DNA of 64,000 nucleotides from Typhlomys cinereus (GCA_023101885.1 JALPQD010000359.1:1488001-1552000); one strand, 5' to 3'. Shown: positions 11,601-23,560, counted from the stretch's first letter. The notes: generated by a model not told the origin, from the letters alone. Program-made: numbers and translations.

Positions 11601-13029
11601 AATTAGACAATCTCCTACAAATTTAAATTAATTGGATAATTCCACAACAGTATGATTAATAGTCTGTATTTAGTTGTCAATGGATTCCTCAATCTATTAC
11701 TTTTCAGATACAAAGTGGCTTTAAGGCACACTCTACTTTCAGAGATACCCAGTTTTATTGTTAAACAGCTATAATTTATAAAATTTTCACAACTTTATGC
11801 AAAACTTTTGTTTCTCTATGACTTGTATCTAATCTATGGTTTTAAATTAATTTTATAGCTCTGGAGATACTGAGAAAATGATTTGTGTTAACTGATTATT
11901 CCCTAATAGTTACATATAGGGTAAAATTTAATAAGTGCATTGAATATCCTAGGCATTATTCCAGTTGTGCAGTATGTCTGACTATTCTTTCATGTGAAAG
12001 TCCTTCAAATACACAAAACCCTGTTACCAGAAAGTTATCTTTTTATTATTCATTTCTAAATATGGCATAAGTCCATAAATTTCACTCCTGCTTTGTATCA
12101 GATGGAAAACAGAGGATGGCCACTGGATGTACATTATTAAATATCATAAAGATAAAAATTTCTTATTTTGTTCTCTGAGAATAAGTTCTTGCTTCAGGAG
12201 ACCACAGAAATACATTATGTAGTAGATATTAAAATTTTGATGTTATCATTTGTGGTTGTTTTTCCATTGTGACTTTTTAAACTGTTTTTATTCCTGGTGG
12301 ATTTTAGGCCATTCAGTCTTTTTTGTTTGTAGATTCTAGACTAAAATACTTTAAATATTTGTGTTTACGATTACATAATTTTGTCATTCCTTAATGTAAA
12401 CAATTTCACCTCAACTATTTCCACATAGTTCACATTGTATTAGTTGCTATAAGTAATCTAAAAATTATTTAGAGCATTTTCTGGGATGTGTGTAGATTTA
12501 GCAACAAGCACAATGTTTCATGTATTTTGATATCTGCAGAACATGGCCTTTGCAAAACTAACCCACCTTGACCTGTGCCAGGAAGAATTGCACTTGACAA
12601 GTGTTAGTACTTTTCATAAATGTATAACAATTATAGTATGCTCATAAATTTATCCAAAGTTTCCTTACCTTGTGTAAGCTTTTTTAAGAGAGCCACCTAT
12701 CCAAATTCCTTTTTAACAATCACAGCAAACTTGCACAGAAACTTGATTTATTATTCAAAAGAATGCCTATTGTAAAAATGTAATTAGTTGGTAGAGAACT
12801 TAATTTTGAACAGTTGAACACTTTTCCAGGCTCAGATGTTGAACAATATTTTATTTTAAGTTTATACTACATAGATTCCAATAACAAAATATTCTTGGAA
12901 AATAAAAGTGTATGGCTTGTACTCAAGCTATAAAAGTAAATCCATACATGGATTGACTTTCATCTACATGCATCATGAATTCCTGGGCAATTAACTATTT
13001 TTTCCTACCAAAATTCTGCAGGATCATAC
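8698..13029. other. Long AT-rich unique stretch, no gene seen
   Basis: Apart from the 41-bp SINE-head insertion near 9.8 kb and a poly-T run at 10209-10230, I see no repeat body, exon or RNA gene. Open frames stay below about 120 codons and look random. Confidence 0.45.
9774..9814 (-). mobile_element. Head-only SINE insertion without tail, with target duplication
   Basis: These 41 bp are, on the minus strand, the first 41 nt of the SINE or ID-type tRNA-like head (GAGCTGGGGAGATGGCTCAG, then GGGTTAAAGCC, ending CCTTGC). They stop at the position of the tRNA anticodon arm. There is no body and no A-tail. The insert is flanked by direct repeats GGAAGATATAGTTT (9760-9773) and GGAAGATATCGTTT (9815-9828), 13 of 14 identical. 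This is the layout of a tailless retropseudogene. A decayed SINE trimmed by chance would not be expected to be bracketed by a target duplication. Confidence 0.7.
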
Positions 13030-13038
13030 AACGTGTGT

Positions 13039-13090
<52 letters not shown>

Positions 13091-13314
13091 AAGGTAATCT
13101 GAATGTGTCTGTGGAGTCCCAAGTATGATCTCATTATGGTTTGCTCTACCTCCTTATTGCTTTGCTCTAGAGTTTTCCAGGCTTGTATTCCATGACCAGA
13201 ATCATAGCCCAACACCATTTCTGTCTAGTCCTTTTTCCATGGTATCTGGGGATCTGAACTTAGTACTTTTGGTTGGAAGGCAATGGCTTTCACCCCTGAG
13301 CCATCTCCCTAGTC
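13030..13314 (-). mobile_element. B2-superfamily tRNA-headed SINE with long GT repeat
   Basis: Antisense copy. The GT repeat at 13033-13088 is the internal CA tract of the element. The body follows, and the head reads CCTGAGCCATCTCCCTAGTC at 13295-13314. Confidence 0.88.
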
Positions 13315-16041
13315 ACTAGCAGCTTCTTTATGCCTAGTGATTTCTCAGAACAGTTTCTAGGCCTGCATTACTGGAGATATTAAACTTTTATATTAATAAG
13401 TCCTCCATAAATTTTTTGAACTTCCTTTTGATGGTTGCCTAGTTCTAATTTCTTTATATACATCTTTTGGAGAATTTATGAACAAGGAAGCAGAATCGTG
13501 GATTTTTAAGTAATGTACTGTCGTCATAATAAATAGTTTCTGACAGAGGTTTGATGGGGTTTGCTTTCTAAATGTGTGTACAATGTTGTTATACAAAGAA
13601 ATTCTCACCTGTGTTGTTGGCTTGGTAATATTTTTCAATTATTCCCTTGCTCTGGGAATATGAACTGAATAAAGAAGCAGTTAGGAAGCAATTAGAAGCC
13701 TAATATTTTACTGAATTGACATCTTACTTGTTGAAATATGAAACATAATTTATTTTTCAGCTGTAGTATTGGAGACACTATCCATACTACAGTAAGAACT
13801 TGCTCAGCTGTAAATTTTGCTGAAGTATAAATGATTATTTTTGAATTACATATGGTTTATTCCTAGAGTGCTTAGTTTCTTCCTGCAAATTGGACATAGC
13901 TAGAGAAGAAGTAACAGTTTGCAGCATTTAATCCTTCCTGAGGGGTTTTGCTGATGAAATATCTCAATCAGGTTTTTAAAAAGTCTTTGCCTTTATTCTT
14001 CTTCCTCTATTAATGGAATCTGAAAAAGTCACTTTGATGTGGTTATTCATATAAGTGACTAAAATATGTTCAAATAAATTGACCAGTTAATGTTACCAAC
14101 TATCACTTCATAAGAAAACATATTGCTGAGTTTGTCCATTTAATTGTAGTTGTGGGTCAACCAAAGTTGAAGCAAAGTAGACAATTCTGACAACTATATA
14201 AAATCTACATAGATAATTTTTATTGTATTACAGTTTATAACTATATCTTTTCACATTAGTTTCTGGGGAGGGGGGATATTTATAATACAAATCTTTCTTT
14301 AAAATCCTTTATTTAACAGTTCCAAAGAACTACTTGAGGGAGTTTGATGCTCTCCTTCTACCATGTGAGTTCCAAGGGCTTGGTGAATTAGGCTTGGTGA
14401 AAAATGCCTTCACCGAGTAAGCCATCTCAATGGCCTCGATGTCAAGGATATTTCAAAACATAAAGCATGTTTTAATGGTATACAAGTAAATTATCTACTG
14501 TTAATTATGGTTTTGAATATTTAAGATTCCTTATCAAAAATTTCTTCTCTCATTTGCAATGAAAGTAAATGTAGTAAAATTTGAAAAAATTAAGTCCTTG
14601 GGTAAATGACATCACTTACAAGAACTGTTGGAAGGTAAGCAGAAAGCTGTTAAAAATCTATTTAGGAGATAATTACTCTTTCTTTCTGTCCTGACCTCAC
14701 TTCCATTGTCTGTACTATAAGTGAATAGGTCACATTAATATCACATATGTTTGTGGAATATCAGGAGGCATGTTAAAGTCACTGTGTATGTGAATTGGAA
14801 TCACTTAAAAATTCTGTGCCCTAGTATATGAATCTATTATCACACCTCCTGGATTAAAGGGAAGATATCATGGATTTTTGATATAAAAGAGGAGGTATGT
14901 TCACAATGTGAGCTATTCTATGCCAAATATAGTCACTGAACTAAGGATATATTTTACAGAAATAGATGTTTAGTGCTATAGTAAAAAAAGAATGGGTTTG
15001 GAATTGAAAAGCACTGAATCATTCATTTAAACTTCCCGCATCTGCATTTCTTCATCTGTAGGGTGAATGGATTAGAGGTAATATCTAGAAATCTTTCAAG
15101 CTCTGACTTTTAATAATAAGGTAATTTGATATTATGTTTATTTAGAAATTATTTTAACTATAAATCCATAAATGTCCCAAGAACTTCTAATATTCCTGAA
15201 TATTAAAAAAAAGAATGAAACTTGGAGACAATGTGTTGTCAGTAAACACCATTTTATATATATATGTGTATAGTATACATATGTAATCAAAAGTGTACAT
15301 AAATATATATATACACATATGGTATATAATATATATAATTATAAAGTATTATAATTGCTTATTTTTGACTTAGAAATCATATGTACAACGAAACAGGACT
15401 GTAAAATGCAAATACATTTTAGTTGATTATGATCCAGAATAGAAATTTATTTCTTTAGCTTTTTATCAAATAGCTATCTTTTCTAGCAAAGACACAGTCA
15501 TGGATGACCTTCTTTAACTAAAAAAATATTTTTAATGATTATAATTGATATTTGCTAAGTGGGTGAATGTTTTCACTTGCAAGAGAAAGATGTCAACTAT
15601 CTCATTCATTACAATGTATAAGTTGGATGTAAAATACTATGTTTGAGTGATTTGCATTCTTGGAAAGCACCCTAGAATTAAATCCCAAATAAAAAAGGCC
15701 CTGGATCTAGAAGCAACTTCAATATCTCAGAAATGTCCAAAAGCTATAAAACAAAGTAGATTTGACTAGAGATGTTTTCAATTTGCACTTGCCTCTTGGG
15801 CATATGTTCAAACCTGCTTATTAATGGACTCTGACTGATTTGTAAGGGGGTTGGTTTGGTTTTCCTCCTTTAGCATTCTTTGATACACCATACCACTCCA
15901 CTGCATGTTTCATATTGTCAACTTCAATAAAATATAATCATAAAATTGAAAGGTAAAATAGAATCTGTTGCCTTAGTTTGGTTTGTGTATGATGTACATT
16001 TAAAACCATTATCCTAATTGCATGATTAAGGCTACAGGAGA

Positions 16042-16043
<2 letters not shown>
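13315..16043. other. AT-rich unique sequence
   Basis: No gene seen. It contains one B3-like fragment (14295-14436) and an AT-rich dinucleotide patch at 15255-15345. Open frames are short. Confidence 0.45.
14295..14436 (-). mobile_element. B2/B3-type SINE fragment
   Basis: Antisense. It reads TCTACCATGTGAGTTCCAAG, then GGCTTGGTGAAAAATGCCTT, then CGAGTAAGCCATCTCAATGG. This matches the body and the tRNA-like head of rodent B3/B2 SINEs. Diverged. Confidence 0.7.

Positions 16044-16096
<53 letters not shown>
16044..16096. repeat. (GT)n microsatellite
   Basis: About 26 GT units, nearly uninterrupted. Unlike most GT tracts here it has no SINE body attached. Confidence 0.95.
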
Positions 16097-16097
<1 letters not shown>

Positions 16098-16149
16098 TGC
16101 ATACATGTGCATGTGCTTCTGAACTTCTGAACTTCTGCTCATAGCATTC

Positions 16150-16292
16150 ATCTTTTTTTCTTTTTTATTATTATTTTTCCACTCAATCAAACTTAATAAG
16201 TACCTGGGTCCCATCCCTCCCTCTACCCTTCCCCGGATCCCCTTGCTCCCTCCCCCCATTTCTCCTTGCTTCACCCCCAGGGGCTTTCATCA
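16150..16292 (-). mobile_element. LINE-1 3' end fragment (antisense)
   Basis: T-rich start (the tail on the minus strand), then CCACTCAATCAAACTTAATAAG and a C/T-rich run with CCCTCCCTCTACCC. This corresponds to 61080-61200 at the 3' end of the young LINE-1. Only the terminal part of the UTR is present. Confidence 0.65.
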
Positions 16293-16326
16293 TTTCACTA
16301 GAAAATTCTAGCTATTTCTTAGTGTT

Positions 16327-16747
16327 TATGATAGTTCATCCCGGATGTCAACTTGATCCACCTGGTATTAACTAAGATCAACTGAGACCACACCTGGAAA
16401 GATTAGCTGAGATCACCTGAAGAGATTATACCAGCACTTGATCCCATCTGAACCTCCATAGATCTCATAGGAACCTCACAGACCATATAAAAGGGACCAC
16501 AGAATATAGGAAACAGAGATGCTTCAGGAATGCTCCAGCCATGTGCAGATCTACTGTGATTTAGAAATGAAAGTTTTGGAGATGCCAGAGACAATGTGGG
16601 ACTCCTGCCAGTTTCAGCCAGGCAGCCATGACATTTGCACTGTGTGTCTTTCCTCTGGAACCTTAATGTGAATAAATCTTCCTTTCTTGCATAAGTTGTT
16701 TGACTTTGGGTGCTCTCTCACAGCAATAGTAAAGAGTAACTATTATA
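16327..16747 (+). repeat. 5' LTR of the MaLR-like element
   Basis: About 421 bp, roughly 36 bp longer than the 3' LTR. The excess is the block at 16561-16601, which is nearly identical to internal sequence at 17461-17501 and has no counterpart in the 3' LTR or in the solo LTR at 45 kb. Confidence 0.85.
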
Positions 16748-18145
16748 GAAATTGAAAACGGATTGTGAAACATTGCCATGAGCTAGTGTGCCTTTGGAAC
16801 TGTTTCTTTGGAGAAATATGGAGTACTTTAAGACTTTGTACCGGGAGAGTCTTTGCATCTTGGCAATGGGGTGAACGGCCTTTCTCATGAGACCTCCCAA
16901 GAGAGCAATGCTGTGAGTGACGTAAGTAGTAGAAGCCCAGCTTGTCTCTGATGATCCAGAGGGGAACGGAGACTGTGTTTGCAACTGGAGTAGTGACACA
17001 TGCAGCCATGTGTTGGTGGAGAGTTAAGTGAAGTTTTGCCCTCTTTCTGAAAGCTTGCTCTCAAGTTGGATAATAGGAGAGGCCCTATCTCGAGGGTAAG
17101 ATTCTCAGAGAAGGCTCCCACCCATAAGAATTAAAATCCTTTTGGAAGGAATGAGCTGAAGGGTGGAGTTCCAAAGCAAGATTCTGTTTCTCCCATAAAG
17201 CAACTGCCCAGGAATGAAAGATATTTTTTCCACAGTCAGCACAGAGAAGTTGAACTAGCTGTGGTTCAAAGGGGTCAATCTTTAACCCAAGGCAACAGCA
17301 AGTCTTGGCAAAGTCATCCTTGTGGTTCTGGTTTTAGAGGGAGGAAATTGTGGATCCTTCCTCTGAGATTTCAAAAATGGTGGAATCCAGGCAGCATGAG
17401 GCAGAAGCCTGCAGTTTAGAGGCCCAAGAAGAGCAGTGGAATTAAATCCTGATTTGCCATTTAGAAATGAAAGTTTTGAAGATGCCAGAGACAGTGTGGG
17501 ATATCTAAAAAGAAAAGCTGTATACTCCGGAAGGTCCAAGAGAGTGGTGTGTTCTATGAGGCAGCTGCATCGGAGGAGTGGAACAGAAGCCCTTTAGAAC
17601 TGAGATGATTTCAAAGAGAAGCTAACCTGCTGGACTTGGAGCTACAGGATTTGGAGTTTGTCCCACTAGTTTTAGATCTTGTTATGGTCCAATCTTCCCT
17701 GGATATGCCCCTATGCATTCCTTTTGGAACAATGGTATGTTGGAAGCATGTACCTTGTCTTTTGATTTTACAGAAGACCTTAAGACTTTAGACTTTGGGA
17801 CTATGTTGAAACTACTAATGTTTAGTACTACTATGTACTTAGACTTTCACAGCTGGACTGAGTATGGATTAAATTAAGAAGATATTTATGTTATGTAATA
17901 TAATGTTAATCCATAGTTATATGGTAAAATGTAATCTGCATTATAATATTGTTGTTATGGGACACTAAAGACTAAGCATTTCTCAAGGGACTTTGTCACT
18001 AATCTTGAGAAAAATTATATATGTGCAGTTGTATGTGGATAACTATGTTATGTTAGATAAAACTATGAATCTTACTGTTTTTATGTGGAGATTAAGAATG
18101 GCCTAAGGAAATTCAACCCAGTGTCAAGTTGACAAGGGATGGGCT

Positions 18146-18530
18146 TGTGATAGTTAATCCTGGGTGTCAATTTGACACACCTGGTGTTAACTAAGATCAG
18201 CTGAAACCACACCTGGAAAGATCAGCTGAGATTACGTGAAGTGATTATATTAGCCCTAGATTCCATCTGAACCTCTTAGATCTCATAGTAACCTCCCAGT
18301 AAGGACAATATAAAAAGAATCACAAAATATAAGAAACAGAGATGCTCCAGGAGTGCTACAGCCCTGTGGCGGTCTGCTGTGACTTAGCCTGCCTCCTGCT
18401 AGTTTCAACCATGCCATCTCCACTGTGTGTCTTCCCTCTAGAACCCTAATGTGAATAAGTCTCCCTTTATCTCATAAGTTGTTTGACTTTGGGTGCTCTT
18501 TCACAGCATTAGTAAAGAGTAACCATTACA
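18146..18530 (+). repeat. 3' LTR of the MaLR-like element
   Basis: 385 bp, starting TGTGATAGTTAATCCTGGG and ending in ATTACA. By eye it is clearly the same LTR as 16327-16747, with scattered substitutions, so the insertion is not recent. Confidence 0.85.
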
Positions 18531-20074
18531 ATGTCTCTTCATACTGATACATCTCTTCTTCTCTTTAATAAGCATTGGCATCTCATATATTGTTCAGTGT
18601 GCCATAACAAAATATTATAAAGTAGGTCACTGAAATAACAATAGAAATGTGAGAAAGAATATAAACATTCAGGTTCAGAATATTTGGTGTTTGACAAGAT
18701 CCCATTTTATGTCTGGTAGATGGTGACTTCTCACTATGCCCTCATTATGCAAGCCACCTCTCTTTCCCAGACGATTTCACTAATGCCATTCATGAGAATT
18801 TACTTTGTGACTGCCTATAATAAGCAGGACCATTCCTTGAGTAAGTGGGAAAAGATGGAAAGAGCTAGCTTAGCCCCAGAGAACCAAGCATAGCACCTTG
18901 AATGCATTGATTCATGTTGTCATCTCTTGCAGTGCATGTAATGTGACCAGTTCACTCAAATTACTGCCTCTTTAACTGCCTCACAGTCACCACAGTAAGA
19001 ATTAAGGGTTTTTTCCCTAATTTTATTGGTTCAAGTGTTTTGTTTAGTGCAGTGCAAGCTCTAGCCATCATTCATTACATTATGTTCCTCATAATGTTGG
19101 ACCTTTAATATTGTGGGCATAGTAATCATTCTGGTTTACCAATATGATATTCTTATACCTTATTTTCTATGAAATAAAGTCCAAAATCTTTTGGAGAATC
19201 TTCCATGGTCTTAACCTATTACTCCATTTTTTCATCCTTGTCTCAGATTATCTTAACTCTGTGGTTTAATTTTTTTCTAGTGTTATGTTTTTTTTTTTTC
19301 TTGGTTTGTGAAGAGCATTAATACAAAGCATGTGGGATATGCCTGGGAAGAATTTGAGGAAGAATAAAGGGTTAGGAGCCATCAATTGAAGATTACAGAC
19401 CCTGCAGAATGGGGAATACAGGCAGGTTCAAACCTCTCTGAACTGCCATCTCAGCAGATGCCAAGCCTCTCCTTCTGCTCATACCTAGGCAACCAGGAAG
19501 ATCTTCATAATAAACAGCTTGAAAAACTGATCAAGTCCGCAGCAATTATCACAGAGAATTTCACTCTGTGGCAAAACTTTCTCACCCTAGTGAAGCTGCC
19601 CAATCAGGAAGCATGGAGCACCTGTGGCCATGAGTAGCACTGCCGCCAACAAGAATTAGAGAGGCCTCTCTAGATAAGGGTCCCTGTTGCCCATAGCAGG
19701 ATTTCATGGGGAAAGTGCACCAGGTCACAGAACCATGCTATGAATCAGATATTTGTGCTCCTTGTGGAAGAGGCACAGTCTGTTAGTGAAAGACACATGT
19801 CTCCATGCCATCATCACATAGCACTTCTGGCTCTGTGGTAAGTACCGTAGCCACAGCATCCTGGCAACTGAACAGTGTGCAGGTAGGAGTTCTCAATGAC
19901 ATCCACATCTTCATGGAATAACTGTAGGATTAGCTGCAGAGCTGGAGAGTGCTTGATATAATGGCCTACTGTTTCCTTGAGGCTTACAGATACCCATCAC
20001 TCTAGACAATGAAATACCTTGCTGCTTTAATTTTCCAAATCAAAATACTTGCTACGGAGAGACAGGTGGGAGAG
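18531..20074. other. Unique sequence; 19.3-20.0 kb is less AT-rich and unexplained
   Basis: 18531-19300 is ordinary AT-rich sequence. From about 19310 to 20040 the composition becomes more balanced, with an 83-codon plus-strand frame at 19386-19637. It looks like a decayed retrocopy or exon-like sequence, but I could not assign it to any gene in either orientation. Confidence 0.35.
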
Positions 20075-20691
20075 CAGTGCTTTATTTTTTAAACTTTTAT
20101 TCATTTATTTACTTATATATTATGCTTTTTATTATTTATTCAATTGTGTATGTGTGCATGTGTGTATGTATATGTGTGTGTCTGTGTGTGTGTGTAGAAC
20201 CACGGATAAATTCGGGAACCACCATGGACTGCCTCCACCTCCTTCTTGTTTACTCTGCCCCTGGATTCACAGGCTCCATCCTACCAGGACCAGAATCATA
20301 GGCCAGCCCCGCTTCCGCCTGGCATCTATACATGGGGTCTAGGATCTGAACTCAGGACCTTCCACATGCAAGGCAGAGGCTTAACCCCTGAGCCACCTCT
20401 CCAGCCCCTATTTACTTATATATTATTCTGGGGTGTGTGTATGGGTGTGTGTGTGTACATGCACTTATGCACATGTATGTCAGAGGGCACTGTATGTCCA
20501 TGTGCAAGACCAAGGGTGACTTAAGGTATCGTCTCCTCTTTCCTAAACTCTGGGATTTCTCAGACCCAGCCACAATAGGCAGCTTCTACCTGGCATTTTT
20601 ATGTTGGACCTAGGATCAAACTTAGGACCTTCTGCTTCCAAAATAGAATCTTAATCCCTGAGCCATTTCTCTCCAATCCCAGTGTTTTGTT
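20075..20691 (-). mobile_element. Older SINE split by a younger SINE (nested pair)
   Basis: The outer element comprises 20087-20123 (tail side) plus 20427-20681 (CA tract, body and head ending CCTGAGCCATTTCTCTCCAA). It is bounded by related 12-bp words CAGTGCTTTATT (20075-20086) and CAGTGTTTTGTT (20680-20691). The inner SINE occupies 20124-20408. Confidence 0.8.
20124..20408 (-). mobile_element. Younger SINE inserted in the tail of another SINE
   Basis: Antisense. Order on plus: A-tail complement, GT repeat, body (GAACCACGGATAAATTCGGG, CCTCCACCTCCTTCTTG) and head (CCCCTGAGCCACCTCTCCAG). It is flanked by an exact 18-bp target duplication TATTTACTTATATATTAT at 20106-20123 and 20409-20426. The clean duplication and good match to the copy at 47739 mark it as one of the younger SINEs. 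Confidence 0.92.
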
Positions 20692-20774
20692 CTTCTTCCA
20701 CATGAGAATCTTTCTTTCTTCACTCGATAAATCATATGTAGCTTCCATCTACTTAAGAATGATGCTGGCTTTTC

Positions 20775-20791
20775 TTTGTTTTTAATTGCGT

Positions 20792-20857
<66 letters not shown>

Positions 20858-21085
20858 CAGAGACAAAGAGATAGAGAAGGAACTATATGCTTTAGCGAAC
20901 TTCAGTAATTATCCCTGGATTGATTTTTGCTTTGTTCTGGGGTTTCCCAGGCTCTACTTTCCCAGGCCAGAAGTAGAGCCCAACTGCCACTTATGCCTGA
21001 CATTTTTACATGACATCTGGGATCCTAACATGAGTCCTTCTGCTTATAAGGCACAGGTTTAAATACTGAATCATCTCTCCAGCCC
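20775..21085 (-). mobile_element. B2-superfamily SINE with GT/GA compound repeat
   Basis: Antisense. A GT run (20789-20815) passes directly into a GA run (20815-20870), then the SINE body and a head reading TCATCTCTCCAGCCC. The GA run is an expansion within the simple-sequence part of the element. Confidence 0.85.
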
Positions 21086-21867
21086 AAGACACTGACTTTG
21101 ATGGTTAAAAAAAGACAATAAAGTCTTTGGAGGTTACTCCATCAAATTGTGGCCAGAGCTGGGTTATGCATCACCTTTGCAACCCATTTCTGAAGCCTGT
21201 CCTGATTGAGCATGCCCTTTTAGCCACAGGCCTGACTTGTTCCTCTTCAGATCTATAGTTCTCAACCTTCACTACCCAGCTGCTATCTGAACTGCTGGAG
21301 GTATAGACAACTCCTGTGACTTATCTTCCAATTCATCTAGCTCCTCTTCAGTCTCACTTGGAGCTGGACAGAGCAGTTATAGTCTTTGGAGATTCCCTTG
21401 AGCATTTTTTTTTTGCATTTTTTAATGCCCTTAATCACACCCTCACTCTTGTAGAGTAAGCCTTTTGGTGAAGCTCATCAGTTCCTGTCAGGCTGACTTC
21501 CAAAACTGGCACAACTCAGTGTATGGGTTGCCTCCATTTCCCACATTCTGTCCACGGAGAGCATCACAGCCCTCAATGCAGAACTAATTACATGTGTTAC
21601 TGTGGTGTGTTGGATACTTTGGTAACATTATTCATAAAACTTTCCCTAGGGAGTTCCTGTCTTATATGTGTACCTGCTAATAGACCATCATCTATCAAGG
21701 TCAATCTCAACATTGTTCCTTAATAATGACATCTGACTTGTTTGTGCCCATGGGTTTGGACACTCAATTATTAACTCCTCACAATATTCCTCACAGACAG
21801 TAATTCCCAGCCAGACTTGCAATGTGCATATTATGGGAGCATATACAAGGCTGAGAATCTGGGAGGT

Positions 21868-21976
21868 TTTTCTCTTTTTTTCATGCTTTGTTTATTTTTG
21901 CAGCCTGGGAGCAAAACCCAGAAGTTTCCCACATGCCCTGCAAGCACGCCATCACTGAGCTATCTCACCGACCTTA
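21868..21976 (-). mobile_element. ID-type SINE
   Basis: On the minus strand it reads AGGTCGGTGAGATAGCTCAG, TGATGGCGTGCTTGCA, then the B-box region, followed by AAAAATAAACAAAG. The length of about 90 nt plus tail and the tRNA-Ala-like head fit an ID element. Confidence 0.7.
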
Positions 21977-23137
21977 AAGTCCAAGAATCTTTGTACAGTG
22001 TTACAGGGATATAATGAATATAAAGAGCTAGGAATATGCACTCAAATAATGTTGGCAGGTCAATGAATTGATTGGGCACTTTGTGTAGATGTCTAACACT
22101 ATTTGCTAAAGTAGTTCATATTTTATGGTGTAGTAATTTCATTTGTTACCTTGTGTTGTACAGAAATTCATGAACACATTTGCCCAAAGACAGGGACATA
22201 AATAGATGCCCACAAAGCGTTGTTTACATAGGGAAAGAATAAGGAGAAATACAAATATTTAGAAATATTATAATACATATAGAAATTGTAGTATAGTTAT
22301 AAAAGGGAATTTTGTACAATGAAGGAAATAAACTATATTTATGTATAATATATAAAGGCAGGAGATTTTATAAAAGGGATGTAACTTCCTGTTTTGAAAT
22401 AAGCAAAAAAAATTTAAATGCTATCCTGTTTGGTCTTAGGTACACAAAATGATAAACTTATGACAGTGATTCCTTTAGGTGATAAAGGACAATACTAGTG
22501 TTTGAGAAGGAGTAAAAAGATAATATTTCTGGGTTTTAGGTTCTGTTTCTTCATCCATTTGTGGTTTGTTTGTCTCATTGGGGTAAGAAATCATTGGACT
22601 GCATACTTTATAATTAACAAAAAGATAAAATTCACAGCTGAATGATTGATATGCTACAGTGAAGAAGGATCTAGAACAAGTTAACTATAATTTGCTGTCA
22701 TGTCTTTTTGGATGTGTCCTGTAATGAGACCTCAGTATCTTTGACCTTCTTCTACTTCTGAATCTTCCTAGAAGCACAAGATGATTGATTGTGCTATCAT
22801 GTTTTCTCTGTCTCTGCAATCTTATGTGAAAACTAGAAAGAGTGAAAGACTCTCTTTTACATAATCTTTGTGATTGCTTTGCACAATAGTTTGCTTAGGT
22901 CAAATTAAAAAAAAGAATACAACTTTTATATATTAATTTTCAAATTTTATATATTAATTTTCAATTTTATATATTAATTTTCAAAGTGGAAGAATGATAG
23001 TCACTCTGGTTAAATTCTATATATTAACTGACATGTTTTAAAAACATAGAAGCAGGTAATTTTACTAATAATTAAAAATATATGTTCAGTTACTAGATAT
23101 TTTATAAAATACATTTGCAATATTTTGTTTATCATTA
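21977..23137. other. AT-rich unique sequence
   Basis: No gene or named repeat. It contains the three-copy tandem repeat at 22924-22985. Confidence 0.5.
22924..22985. repeat. Three tandem copies of a ~20-bp AT-rich unit
   Basis: TTTATATATTAATTTTCAA is repeated three times with spacings of about 21 and 20 bp. Confidence 0.95.
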
Positions 23138-23220
23138 GAGAGAGAAAGAGAGAAAGAAAGAAAGAAAGAAAGAAAGGAAGAAAGGAAGAAAGAAAGAAAA
23201 GAGAAAAAAAGAGAAAGAAA
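23138..23220. repeat. Polypurine GA/GAAA tract
   Basis: Purine-only on the plus strand over about 80 bp, mostly GAAA and GGAA units. It lies about 55 bp before a pyrimidine-only tract. Confidence 0.95.
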
Positions 23221-23275
23221 TGCACATTCATTCCTTGTTTATGAATGCAGATCACAGGATGACTTTCAGTATTGG

Positions 23276-23435
23276 TTCCTTCCTTCCTTCCTTCCTTCCT
23301 TCCTTCCTTCCTTCCTTCCTTCCTTCCTTCCTTCCTTCCTTCCTTCTTTCCTTCCTTCCTTCTTTACTTCCTTCCTTCCTTCCTTCCTTCTTTCCTTCCT
23401 TCTTTCCTTCTTTCCTTCCTTCCTTCTTTCCTTAA
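23276..23435. repeat. (TTCC)n microsatellite
   Basis: About 160 bp of TTCC units with occasional TTTC interruptions. The long Phe-Leu-Pro-Ser reading frames across it are artefacts of the repeat. Confidence 0.97.
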
Positions 23436-23437
23436 GA

Positions 23438-23560
23438 CACTGAGCCTCAGGTTCAGTAGTTGGTTCTCTCCTTCCACCATTAGACTCTAGAAACCGAACT
23501 TAGCGCACCAAATTTAAATTCAAGTACTTTTACTACAAAGTCCATTTTCCAGTGCCATAA
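23438..23560 (-). mobile_element. B3-like SINE fragment beside the microsatellite
   Basis: GTTGGTTCTCTCCTTCCACC at 23459-23478 is the typical antisense body of B3/B2-type SINEs. It is followed by a badly decayed remainder. The first 19 bp after the TTCC tract are shared with the B4 element at 23939. Confidence 0.45.

Larger units (their letters stand above)
16327..18530 (+). mobile_element. Complete MaLR-like LTR retrotransposon
   Basis: Two direct LTRs (16327-16747 and 18146-18530) flank about 1.4 kb of internal sequence. Each LTR starts near T(A/G)TGATAGTT, carries an AATAAA-like GTGAATAAATCT signal near its end, and finishes ...AGTAAAGAGTAAC(C/T)ATTA. A polypurine-tract-like GACAAGGGATGGGC precedes the 3' LTR. 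No gag, protease, polymerase or envelope frame is visible, and MaLR elements are known to be non-coding. The internal region shares GCAGCATGAGGCA..AGCCTG with the element at 54-56 kb. Target duplication is not convincing (GTGTT against ATGTC). The 5' LTR carries about 41 bp of internal sequence. Confidence 0.88.

Noticed and set aside
23220..23490. Phe-Leu-Pro-Ser repeat proteins
   Set aside because: Direct translation of a (TTCC)n microsatellite.
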